Source of the DNA: Auricularia sp. M13
Lineage: Eukaryota > Basidiomycota > Agaricomycetes > Auriculariales > Auriculariaceae
Assembly: GCA_037042915.1 (NCBI GenBank)
Contig: CM073201.1
Location: 2,914,001-2,978,000 of the forward strand
Length of the DNA stretch: 64,000 nucleotides
Direction of reading: 5' to 3'
A program made the translations under genes and the position numbers. The notes beneath the pieces were generated by a model that saw only the letters and a list, made by a program, of their open reading frames with translations, ran no database searches and was not told the origin of the DNA. Positions 1 through 9,202 of the stretch are shown here, piece after piece. Position 1 is the stretch's first letter. Each line of letters opens with the position of its first letter.

Positions 1-589
1 CCACTCTCTTTCTCTCTTTCTCTTTACTCTCTATATTTCGTGACCCTCCTCCATGTGTAGTGTATGTTTCGCGCAATTATCGACCTTTCAGCACCCTGTC
101 ATGAGATTTGCTGCGCGTCCGAATTGTGCTGATTTGGAGGGGTTGATTCAGCCTCGAGGTACTGAAGACACTTTGCCTGTCAGGTTCGTAGATTCGTGCG
201 TGCGCTTTCGTTCTTTCCGTTGATCATGATTCGAACTGAATCGTACTCGCCCTCCGCCGTTTCTGCGGGGAAGTGTCAATTGATCCGAGGTACTCCGAAG
301 ACCTGCCACCGACCAATATGTATGCCCGCCACATCGCAATGAGCAAGCGCTCGCTGCTGCTGCAGATATGCCGAACCCGTATCAACCGTCCGACTTCTTG
401 TATCCTCGGTCTGTCGTCACTCGCGCATCAGGCCCTCCGATATTCCAGCAGCAATTAAAAGCTCAGCGGTACACCAACGATCTTGCGGGCGCTTGTATCG
501 AGAATCCTGTGTTCCAAGTTGTGCAAGGCCAGTGTATCCACATGTGTCTCGTGCGGTCTTACTTACACTAGAGTATGTATGTCTCGTTG

Positions 590-1029
590 CAGACGCCACG
601 CCGTCCGTGAGCAAGGCAACGCGCGACTCGGCTGCCCTCGAGCTCCCCGCGGAGTCCGACCGTCCCAAGCGATACGCCAGACTGGTATACCATGCGCTGG
701 CGACCGTCGTACGCGAGCGGCTGGAGATTGACGGGTGAGGCGACGACGAGTATGCGTTCCTCCGACGGCTGGCGCTCGGGCTGCACGAGCAGCGGCTCGA
801 AGTCGATGACCTCGTTTGGTCGCGTGAGAGGGGGCTCAGCCGCAAGGCTGAGGCTGTCGTCAAGGCCGCCATCGTGTATATGGCTTACAGCGAGAAGGAG
901 GCGCTTGCCGCGCCCGAGGGGGAGGACTCGGACGAGTGCGTGCGGATGGCGAATGATAACCGCCTTTTGGGGGCGCTGCTTGGTTTGTATGAGGATGAAC
1001 ATTCTTTGGCGCTGCAACTGCGTTTGTAA
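590..1029 (+). pseudogene. Decayed member of an unknown gene family (copy 1)
   Basis: One reading frame runs from an AG acceptor near 593 to a TAA at 1027-1029, but a TGA at 736-738 breaks it. The part after the TGA reads DEYAFLRRLALGLHEQ, then a Trp-Ser-Arg-Glu segment and an acidic stretch. The same protein pattern, GLHE-x-RL-x(3)-DL then EDSDE, appears on the minus strand at 4752-5040 with a TGA at a different codon, and in shorter form at 47424-47600. Upstream exons may lie at 368-520, where a frame reads GPPIFQQQLKAQRY, but no canonical GT donor joins them to this piece. I do not recognise the family. A nonsense mutation is the simplest reading; a short intron starting at the GTGAGG around 735 is possible but would remove conserved residues. 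Confidence 0.5.
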
Positions 1030-1456
1030 TTGGCATTTTGTATACGTAGGGTTCTGGTTTCCTTCGCTGACTTGATTATCGAAGATCATCGTCTAAAGTA
1101 AACCTTTCGGTTTCTTCGTTCTCGTACGGCTGTGCACTACTTATTCCTCACCCCTTCATTGCGTTCTCATCACTTCACGCTATTGTCTTTCTCTTCTCTC
1201 CCAATTTGTGGCCATGATCTCGATTTTGCACTGCGACTTGATTGGTTAGAGATTCACTTGCCTCTTAGAGTATTAAACCATCCCCGATATTCACATCACC
1301 ATAAATTATTTCAACTTACCTTATGTGTCTCAGAAACTCATTCTTTCAGGAACTGGCACAAATTTTCTTTCTGGGCGCTGGGCAACACGATCTACCGGCT
1401 AAAGCCGAGCTCGCGGACGCGTCACCCAGTCCGCGCGTTGTCTTTGTCCCGCTGCC

Positions 1457-2920
1457 ATGGTGCGTGCGCCGCGGCCGTCCTGCGCGTCCCGAACGCTGCT
1501 AAACGCTGGCTGCTACAGTTCAGGAACACTTACGACTCGGATAACACCGTCTTCTCGCCCCAGGGCCGCCTGCACCAGGTCGAGTACGCGCTCGAGGCCG
1601 TCAAGCAGGGCTCCGCCGCTGTCGGCCTGCGCTCCAAGACCCATGCTATTCTGCTTGCGCTCAAGGTGCGCTAAGATAATGGCTGGATCTTTTGTTATTT
1701 TCTTTGTGCTGAAGCGGGTTGCAGCGCTCGACGGGCGAGCTCGCGTCGTACCAGCAAAAGATGTTCCGCATCGACGACCACGTTGGTATCGCTATTGCCG
1801 GCCTGACGTCCGACGCGCGCGTGCTTAGGTGCGTGTGGCTTGTATAATCGGGTACCACTGCTCGCAACGACTCGCAATGCGGCATCGGGACACCGCAACT
1901 CGTGTTCAAGGCGAATTCGCAAGCGGCCACAGCGGCGCTTTGTTGGCCGCTGCGGCTTTGCCATTCTCCGAGTCGCAGTGCCTTGCAGAAGCTCGCAACA
2001 CCTTCTCGAAACAAATTGTGCGACGCTCAGGACACTGCTGCAGCGCTTCTTGCATCTTTCGGCCTTGAAGAGTACCTGCATGAATGACTTGTGGTGCTTC
2101 ACACCCCAAACCCTCCTGCGGCCAACGACGTTGCTGGGGTCATTACAGCCTATGCTCGCAGCGGCAGCCATTCCCAACATTACATTGCGAGCATCGTTGC
2201 GCGTCGTTGCGAGCCTCCCGTGGTACCCACATTGCTGCTTCTGCATTCTGACCAATTTGCATATAGCAACTTCATGCGGCAACAGGCCATGGCCTCGCGC
2301 ATGCTCTTCAACCGACCCGTTCCCGTAAACCGTCTGGTGTCTGCCATCGCCGATAGTACGTCGCTTCCCTGTGGTTTGTGTGGCTGGCTGACGCGGCGCA
2401 GAGGCGCAGGTGAACACGCAGGAGTACGGCCGGCGGCCATATGGCGTCGGCTTCCTCGTCATTGGGCAGGACGCGCTGGGTCCGCACCTGTACGAGTTCT
2501 CGCCGAGCGGGACGTCGTACGAGTACTACGCCATGTCGATCGGCGCGCGCTCCCAGAGCGCAAAGACCTACCTCGAGAAGCACTTTGCCTCGTTTGCCGA
2601 TTGTCCGTGCCCGCGTTCCCTCTCTTCTTCGCTGACACGCCGCGGACACAGGCACGCTGGACGAGCTCGTCAGGCATGGCCTGCACGCGCTGCGCGAGAC
2701 GCTGCAGCAGGACAAGGAGCTCACCATCAACAACACCTCGCTCGGCATCCTCTCCGGCCCCGGCTCCAAGTTCAAAATCGTCGAGGGCGCCGAGCTCGAG
2801 CCGTTCTTGACGCTCATGGTGCCCAAGGACGACCCCAGCGCGCCTGCAGCTGCAGCTGCTGCTTCTGCACCGGCCGCAGGACAGGCTGCTTCGGAAGATG
2901 TACAGATGGAGGACGCGTAA
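1457..2920 (+). CDS. PRE5: 20S proteasome alpha subunit (alpha-6 / PSMA1 type)
   Basis: This encodes a structural alpha-ring subunit of the 20S proteasome, acting in cytosolic and nuclear protein turnover. The exons are 1457-1459, 1519-1665, 1725-1828, 2267-2355, 2402-2602 and 2652-2920, giving 270 aa. The first coding exon is the ATG alone; GTGCGT follows directly, and exon 2 opens with [18 protein letters not shown], the proteasome alpha N-terminal signature. Other family landmarks are [41 protein letters not shown] and [14 protein letters not shown]. The C-terminus is an Ala-rich acidic tail. Introns 1, 2, 4 and 5 are 46-59 nt, but intron 3 (1829-2266) is 438 nt and carries an inverted-repeat element. 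Length and order match PSMA1/Pre5, so the assignment is firm. Confidence 0.95.
1850..2228. mobile_element. MITE-like inverted-repeat element in PRE5 intron 3
   Basis: The two ends are imperfect inverted repeats. Both begin GGGTACCAC, then after 1 or 5 bases share GCTCGCAACGAC and, one base later, CGCAA. The right end is read on the minus strand from 2228. The 379 bp account for almost all of the excess length of this intron. No open frame suggests a transposase, and I could not find a convincing target duplication, so the class is unknown. Confidence 0.5.
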
Positions 2921-3482
2921 TGGGTAGAGTCGTTTGCGAATACAATCTCTTTGCTTTGCTTTGAGCTTTGGTCAGGCCGCGAATGCGTTCAGCTGGCCAT
3001 TTATCTGACGACGCGGCAAGAATAACATGAGTACGTAGATTCATGTTGAGCTGTGAGTCGCACAGTGTCATCGGGAGACGGTGGTAGAGCTGCGTGGAGG
3101 TCTGAGATACAGTTCCATAATGCGTCGTTGCACGAGTGCAGCCGCGAAATCGAGGCTCGAGGTATCCACAAAATGCATCACTTATCGAGATCGAGAACCA
3201 AGAGCGTAGAGTTGTGCCCACCGTAACGCGCAGCCGCGCTCCTCGAATTATTTCCACGCGTATTGTATACTGAAGGGACAGTCAGACGTCTCCTTCCAGT
3301 TACACAGTGCTCCTCGGACAATCACTTCACAGGACAAACTGGAACCAATACGGAATGCGAGGCCCTACACATTTGGAGACACGGATTCCTGTGATTAGAA
3401 AGAGTGGCCATGGAGCCGAATTTTGAATCAATTTGGTCTCAACCAGGAGACCACAAAGTCCAGAGCACACAAGTAATACATA
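2921..3482. other. Convergent intergenic region
   Basis: This is the 3' flank of PRE5 facing the 3' end of the minus-strand secreted-protein gene. I see no gene, repeat or RNA here. Confidence 0.4.
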
Positions 3483-4172
3483 TCAGACTACGAAGCGGCC
3501 GCGGCGAACGTTGGCGTAATACATGCCCGGCTCCTTCTCCGGCGCAGCCTCGTCGCCGTTCTGAGGGGCATTGTAGTCATAAGACCCGTTGCCACTGGCA
3601 TCTGCGCCGTCCGAGTTCTGGTCGTCATCGTTGAACTCGAAGCCCTCATCGCTGGGCGCGTCGTCGCCAGATTCGGCGTCCCCGTTGTAGCCTTCGAATT
3701 CAGCGTCATCGGAACCAGGTTCGCCGTCGTCGTATTCGTCGTAGGAGTTATCAAACTCGTCGTTGTTGCCCATGTCCTCCGAGTCATCGGAAGGCGTCGC
3801 CGTAGAGCTGGAGCTTGACGACGTTTCGGTACCGGTCGGGAGGGACGATTCGGACGTCTGGGACTTCGTGGTTGACGTAGATCCGGGTCGCACAAACCGA
3901 TGCTTGAAGGTTGATGACTCGGTGGTCATAGTGGCACTTGACGATTTCGTCGAAGAGTCGCCGCGATGCGTCGTGCTGTGATGGGTCGGCGACGGGGCAT
4001 GGTGCGTCGTCGTTTTTGAGACCGAGTGCGTTGCGCTGGGGCTGGCACTCGCGGGCTCGTCGTTGAATTGCTTGTATTTTCCTGGCGAGGGCGAGCGGAC
4101 CGGGGAGGCGTCGACACCGAGCTCGGTCGATGCAAGCGCGAGGGCGAGAATGATGGCGGAGAAGAAGCGCAT
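3483..4172 (-). CDS. Secreted acidic Ser/Thr-rich protein, function unknown
   Basis: This is a single-exon frame of 229 aa starting at the ATG at 4172. Residues 1-22 form a signal peptide (MRFFSAIILALALASTELGV...). The region from about 25 to 130 is rich in Ser, Thr, Pro and His and looks like an O-glycosylated stalk. From about 130 to 210 the chain is strongly acidic, with Asp/Glu/Gly/Asn runs such as DNSYDEYDDGEPGSDDAEFE. It ends RRGRFVV. There are no cysteines after the signal peptide, no transmembrane segment and no GPI-type hydrophobic tail. A TATAAAA on the minus strand at 4243-4249 lies about 70 bp upstream of the ATG and supports this start. Secretion is a strong inference; the role is unknown. 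Extracellular matrix or cell-wall association is one possibility. Confidence 0.75.
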   Translation of the reverse strand: MRFFSAIILALALASTELGVDASPVRSPSPGKYKQFNDEPASASPSATHSVSKTTTHHAPSPTHHSTTHRGDSSTKSSSATMTTESSTFKHRFVRPGSTSTTKSQTSESSLPTGTETSSSSSSTATPSDDSEDMGNNDEFDNSYDEYDDGEPGSDDAEFEGYNGDAESGDDAPSDEGFEFNDDDQNSDGADASGNGSYDYNAPQNGDEAAPEKEPGMYYANVRRGRFVV

Positions 4173-4242
4173 TACTGTAGAGCGATGGATGCGAGGTGCG
4201 AGTGAGGCTTGGGATGATTTTTCCTAGTAAGATGGCATGGCC

Positions 4243-4249
4243 TTTTATA
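4243..4249 (-). promoter_or_regulatory. TATA box of the acidic secreted-protein gene
   Basis: TATAAAA on the minus strand, about 70 bp upstream of the ATG at 4172, at normal distance for a short 5' leader. Confidence 0.5.
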
Positions 4250-4250
4250 C

Positions 4251-4751
4251 TCACTCATGAGGTTTCAGTCTGCAGCGCGAGAGGTATGCGGGCCACGCGC
4301 GGGTTGAGATCGTGACCAAGCCAGACGCCCCGAGCTCGGAGTTGACGCTCCTGGTTGGATTCGAAATCAGTCCGGTCTTGGTCTCCTGGTCTGCGACATG
4401 TCGCCGTAGGCCTGCGTGGGGCCCCCAAGAATTGTCGAATGCATGCGATAGTTGCGGTCCCCAGAAGTAGCGTAGATAGCGGCAAAGTGCCCGAGTGGCG
4501 GCTAGACAAGAAACGGTGGCGGACTTTCGAAGGACGCTCGGCCGCGGAGTCATGACTCTGTTGCACCCAAGAATCTGGCAAGAAGCGCGCGAAGAAGCTG
4601 TTTCATGCTTTGAACGACAACCGTCTCCCCCACCAGCTCGCACCCCGAGCTCAGAGCAGCACGCGCACGCGCAGTATATACGCACGCATGCATCCCGGTG
4701 GGTCCAACCGTACAAGTAGATACAAAGGCAGCTGTCACAGTGCTGGTCTAA
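4251..4751. other. Intergenic region
   Basis: Only overlapping shadow frames are present. I see no gene or repeat. Confidence 0.3.
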
Positions 4752-5040
4752 CTAGGAACGCTCAGAGTTCTCCATGACCATGCGAAGGCCGAGGTCCAAC
4801 AGCGCATGATCATTATACATGAAAATCGCCTCGTCAGAGTCCTCCCACTGCGCGAGCGCCTTCTCCTCGTTGTAGACCATGAACGCGCGCATGGCTTCCG
4901 AGACCGCCACCGCAGTGCGATTAGCTCCTTTCTCGGGCGACCAAAAGAGGTCTTCACGCTCGAGACGTCCTTCGTGCAGACCGAGGGCCAGCTGTCAGAG
5001 GTACGCGTAATACGGAGTTGAGGAGGCTCTTCGTCGCATC
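4752..5040 (-). pseudogene. Decayed member of the unknown gene family (copy 2)
   Basis: On the minus strand the frame ending at TAG 4752-4754 reads LALGLHEGRLEREDLFW, then MRAFMVYNEEKALAQ, EDSDEAIFMYND and a tail ending ENSERS. This parallels copy 1 at 590-1029 segment by segment. Immediately before LALGLHE the frame has CTC TGA CAG where copy 1 has CTC CGA CGG, so a TGA interrupts it. A CGA-to-TGA transition would explain the change. I see no promoter or upstream exon. The family is not recognised. Confidence 0.5.
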
Positions 5041-5712
5041 CGCTGTACCCTGATGCTTCAATATTCTGAGCCGCAAGCGGAAAAAAGCTGGCCTTCACTG
5101 GCCTGATACGACTTTCGCTTGAATGCCGGTTGTGGGGAGACTGTCGGCCTGCTGCGTTCGACCTAACTTGCTGAGATGTCTACGTATACGGGATTGACGT
5201 GACAGTGCCGATAGACCAATAGTCGACTTCTGTCGGCTCGCGCGGACACATGACTGTAGCAGCAGGCGTGTGTACATTGTGCGCCTCAGCCAGATGGACT
5301 GGGTGATACCAGAGCCGTAAAAGTCGTGAAGGCGGACCTCGAAAGCGGACGAATTGCTGCCACATCCGCGGACTCCGGCAAGTCCCACCCTAGTTGCGCT
5401 GTCTAAGTGTCGAAAAATCGCGAAGTAGTTAAGTTACTGACATGCAGTTAAAAAAGCACGAGATGTTGTAAAGTCTCCCATTGACGATGTATTTCGTTCT
5501 GAACAGGGAATGACTCATCTCATCTATTACAGAATACAGACATTGTGACAGATAAACGAGGGGTGTACTACGCTGCGGTAGGGAGGATCGTTTGGGAAAA
5601 GGTGTGGCACAGTGAAGTGAGCGAAATGATTGATGACGACGATACACCCAAATACGAAACGGATTTTTGACACATGACACTGTCGAAACACTGTCGAAGT
5701 TCCAAACGCCTC
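5041..5712. other. Intergenic region
   Basis: The largest frame here (minus, 5095-5388, 97 aa) has no recognisable features. I see no gene. Confidence 0.3.
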
Positions 5713-6280
5713 TCAGAGAATGTGGCGCTTTTTCATCGCGTCGCGCTGAATCTCACGACTCGTGCGACGCGTCTTACGCTTGCGAACGGCGTCTATACCG
5801 CCGTTAGTCGCGTAGCCGGGGATGCAGCCTGCGACGAGCGCCGTAGCGCCGCTTGGGCACTCGCCAACGTTGCGGCTCAACACGCCTGTGGTCTAGGAAC
5901 GCATTAAATCCAGATGGATGAGAAGGAAGAGGGTCAAGCACCTTTTGGTATATGCAGGTGACAGCGTCGGCATACTTGCACGTGAACATGCCGCCCATCT
6001 CGAACTCGACGAGCTCCTTGTCGTCAGTGCCGCGCCACGGGCAGGTCCATTCACACGCCTGCAGAGAGCGTCGGCTGTTGCTGCCGGTGTTTGCCCCGCT
6101 CGATGGCTGAGCGGCGGGCGGCTCGTCGCCATCGTCATCTCCTCCATTGTCGGTTCCAGACCCTGCAGGGGGATCATTCCCAGAACCTGAACCTGAGCCG
6201 GCAGGAGGATCGTCTGCGGCGCGGACAAGGACGGCGGCTGCGCAGAGGACGACAAAGACAGTGCGAAGGTTGACGAGCAT
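5713..6280 (-). CDS. Small Cys-containing secreted protein with basic C-terminal tail
   Basis: There are two exons, 6280-5942 and 5892-5713, with a 49-nt intron (5893-5941), giving 172 aa. I chose the ATG at 6280 because a signal peptide follows it (MLVNLRTVFVVLCAAAVLVRA) and because a TATATAAG lies at about 6373-6380; the longer frame from 6367 would start upstream of a plausible transcript start. The mature part begins with a tandem DPPAGSG repeat and an acidic Gly/Asp linker, then a dibasic RR, then six cysteines spaced C-x3-C, C-x7-C and C-x10-C in widely separated pairs. The last 25 residues are very basic (VRKRKTRRTSREIQRDAMKK). The acceptor is TAG before ACC; the alternative CAG eight bases further on leads to a stop. 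The Cys arrangement resembles hypothetical secreted proteins common in Agaricomycetes. Confidence 0.7.
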
Positions 6281-6372
6281 GAGTGCAACTGTAGCGGTAG
6301 GGAGTAAAGGAAGTTGATGTCTGTGGATGTGGGAAGGTGTCGGAGAGATGAGACTTCGTGAACCCACATCAC

Positions 6373-6384
6373 CTGCTTATATAC
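6373..6384 (-). promoter_or_regulatory. TATA box of the Cys-containing secreted-protein gene
   Basis: Minus-strand TATATAAG about 95 bp upstream of the chosen ATG at 6280. It argues against the upstream in-frame start at 6367. Confidence 0.45.
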
Positions 6385-7187
6385 GGGCGGAGCGCGACGT
6401 CGTGCACGCAATCGGGCTTCGGTTTGAAGCGGATGTACCGCTTCCGTCGTGGTGTAGTCTGATCAAGAACCGGTCGTCGATCAGCCTCGTACACGGACTT
6501 CCTGCACGCTCCTCCCGGTGCCAAGGTCCAAGTCCTGCACCTGACAACGCTGAGGTTCGCCTAACGTAGAGAGTGTGCGCGGACACGAAGCACAGATATG
6601 CGGCACACCGTAGGAGTATAGGTGAACGGCGATCCGCGTTGCAAGCAAGAGTCGGCGGTGGAGCGGATCGAGAGCTCGGTGCAGGCACCGTCGAATTAGT
6701 CTAAAGAGGCCAAGGATCATGCAGGGCATCCGCCGGGCGAGCGACAGGGGACAGCATTGGAATCCTGCGCCAAAAAAACGATAGGGAAGGGAGGTCTGCT
6801 ATAGCGTTGGATCCCATCGATGCTAAGCGTCGTGCTGGGAACCAGACGGCCTGGGGACGCAGAGCCGGGTCGGACTATTAATATGACAGGAGGACGTGCA
6901 GGGCATAGGTGGCAGTGTAAGGGGCCGCACAGGCTTGTGCGGGGAGGTCCAGTGCATGTGCGAGGATGGAGAACGTCGAGTTCCAGCCCAATCGGGCTCG
7001 CCGCGGTCATTGATCAACTTGCTGAATGACAGCGAGCATATTTCCACCCTGGCTACCGTACTTCTAGACGAGAATTGTCTGCGTGGTGTGAAAAGAGTGG
7101 CGGACGGAACAGGAGTTACAGGACAACCCGAGGTCATGATCAGGCGGGATCGGTTTCCTATAGACGTCGCATCATCATATCGCATCT
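6385..7187. other. Intergenic region up to the retrotransposon
   Basis: I see no gene. The last five bases, 7183-7187 (CATCT), are the left copy of the retrotransposon target-site duplication. Confidence 0.4.
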
Positions 7188-7550
7188 TGTAAGGAAACGC
7201 GCACCTTACGAGCGTGTTCGCGGTTGCGAGTCGCGGGTTCAACCTCGAGCGGCTAACGAGCAAACGGAAACGCAGTGATTCGGCGCCCGGGAACGCGGAA
7301 TCAACGCCTGGCAAGTCGAAGGGCCGGCGGCAGGCGGGAATGGCGAGGGACTGGGCGGCGTGGATCAGACGCGGCCGGCAGCGTGCCAGGGTAAAATGCA
7401 AGGCAAACAAAAGTCAAATTGCAAGTAACTAACTAGCTAACTATTTATACATGGTGAGAATATGTATGAGTCATTGGAAATCGTGTAAGTGACTCAAAGG
7501 AAAGACCGGGTACTTGCTAGCATGTTCTAGCGAAGCTCGGTTTGTTTACA
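7188..7550 (-). repeat. 3' LTR (element orientation)
   Basis: 363 bp, matching 16313-16675 at all but one position seen by eye. It contains TATTTATACATG near 7444-7455, which could contribute TATA-like or processing signals. Confidence 0.95.
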
Positions 7551-7565
7551 TCACCCCCCCCCTCT
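7551..7565 (-). other. Polypurine tract of the retrotransposon
   Basis: The minus strand reads AGAG followed by nine G and then TGA, directly abutting the 3' LTR. This is the expected place and composition for the plus-strand priming site. Confidence 0.75.
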
Positions 7566-7774
7566 AATGAGCGAAGTCCCTTTGCGTCAAATCACTTTTC
7601 CGCGCAGCCAAAGAATACTATTTCGTAACACTAGATGGCCCTACAAAGAAAGGAATGCAACAAAGGTTTTTGATGAGTTTTTTAGTACGGTGACGAAAAA
7701 CCCGAAATGTGAGAAGCTGTCTAAACGAAATCTATGTGTCGTTAACAAAAGAGAAAAGAAACGGTGCAGCTGAT

Positions 7775-8972
7775 CTAGACGTATGCGCGAGCGGGAGCAA
7801 CATTCTCGGAGACCGCGCGACGGAGCATGGGCTCGAAGATGCGGGCGCCTTCCGCGAAGGCGTACTGCGGAAGCGCGCGAAGCCTGTTAATCTGCTCACA
7901 GCTGAGCGTGCGCGATGAGTTCTCCCAGAACTCGAAGATCAGCCTCTGTGCATCAGGCAGGAAGCGCAGATCGATGTCGCGCTGCCAAGAGATACGGCCG
8001 TCCTCTGTCTCGCACTCGAAGTCGAAGCCATAGATGTGCACGGCGCAACGGCGAATGCGGACGACTCGTTTGGACTCGGACGCACCGGGTACTTCGAGAC
8101 GCAACGCACGAGTGACGTTGAATAACTCGAGTTTGACCGTATCGTCGAGTTTCGCGAGCTTGTTGGCGAGTTCTTGAGGTGACATTGCTACGGACAAGCA
8201 ATTCTCGGCGATGCGTTCTGCCAACGCGTCAGACGGAGATAGGCAGTAGCCGGAGTGGAATCTCACCGGCCATGAACTCCGCGGTTCTCTTCTCCGAGGG
8301 CGTCTCGGTGTCGAAGACGCCTGGGATGAGCGTTGGATAGAAAATGCGGGGCTGATCGCACTGGCGGCGACCGGGAGGCACGTAGAGGGTGAGTGCCAGA
8401 GCGTTGCCGGTGGAGTCGACGAGTGCCGGGTCACGACCGTAGAGCGTGGCATCATTGGCAGCCATGGCGTGGAACTCCTCAACGCTGGGCGGGTGTCCAA
8501 GCCCAGGAATAGACCCGTCGATCGCGTAGTCGGAGACAGGAGAGGACGGACGTGTTGGGGCGAGCAGCGGCATCGAGTCTGAGGAAGAGTCGTTCGCGAA
8601 CTCCCAGTTGCGCCAGTCTTCAAAGCAACCGCCCGGCTCGAATAGAGGCGTAGCATCGTGCATTTCTTTGCCAAAAGTAAGCAATAATTGGTGAAGCAGC
8701 ACGGCGATCGTACCATCAAGCGCGTCGTAGTAGGCGTCCGTTCCATATGGGCCGTCGTAGGCGACGCAAGTGGGTGTTACTGTCGCCTGGTGCATCATCC
8801 ACGCGCCCTCATTGGCCGCGGCGCGTGCGGTCTCGCGCCAAGCCTCGATGGCAAGAAGATTGTCGTGAACGTCGAGTGCGGCGGCGTGGGCTACAGCGGA
8901 AGTGCCTGTCTGCCCGGGGAAGCCGTCGAGGGAATCTGAGACGGAGAGCAAGTCGTAATCGCAAGGTGACAT
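7775..8972 (-). CDS. Accessory ORF of the retrotransposon, function unknown
   Basis: Two exons, 8972-8267 and 8217-7775, are joined by a 49-nt GTGAGA...GGCAG intron (8218-8266) and encode 382 aa. It lies in sense orientation, 230 bp after the gag-pol stop and 210 bp before the polypurine tract, wholly inside the element. The frame has ATG TCA CCT TGC at its start and ends PARAYV. I see no transmembrane segment, signal peptide, zinc knuckle, protease or nuclease motif, so it is not an obvious envelope protein. The N-terminal half is acidic and Ala-rich (SVSDSLDGFPG..., AWRETARAAANEGAW); the C-terminal half looks globular (AVHIYGFDFECETEDGRI, LRFLPDAQRLIFEFWENS). An intron is surprising for a retrotransposon gene unless the genomic RNA escapes splicing. 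It could be an element-encoded accessory protein or a captured host gene. Confidence 0.7.
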
Positions 8973-9202
8973 GGTGAAAGAAAGGGCGAACGAAAGGCGG
9001 CGGGAAAAAGGGGCGAAGGAGACGCATCCTCGTCAGACGGCCTTATATGAGCGAGGCGTCCACAAGGCGTACCTACACGTGTTCGCCCATCTTGGATATG
9101 ACGAACTGCGGAGAACTCATGGCGAACGCCTGTGAGGTGCACGGGTTCGTCGGCGGTGGAGACCACCGAGTAGGTGGCCCGGGCCGACCCCTGCCTCGTG
9201 GA
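8973..9202 (-). other. Spacer between pol and the accessory ORF
   Basis: A 230-bp non-coding gap in the retrotransposon. The accessory ORF would need its own promoter, a subgenomic RNA or reinitiation. No clear TATA was found. Confidence 0.3.

Noticed and set aside
7230-7250. GGGTTCAACCTCG in the LTR resembling a tRNA B box
   Set aside because: No cloverleaf, A box or acceptor stem could be formed around it.
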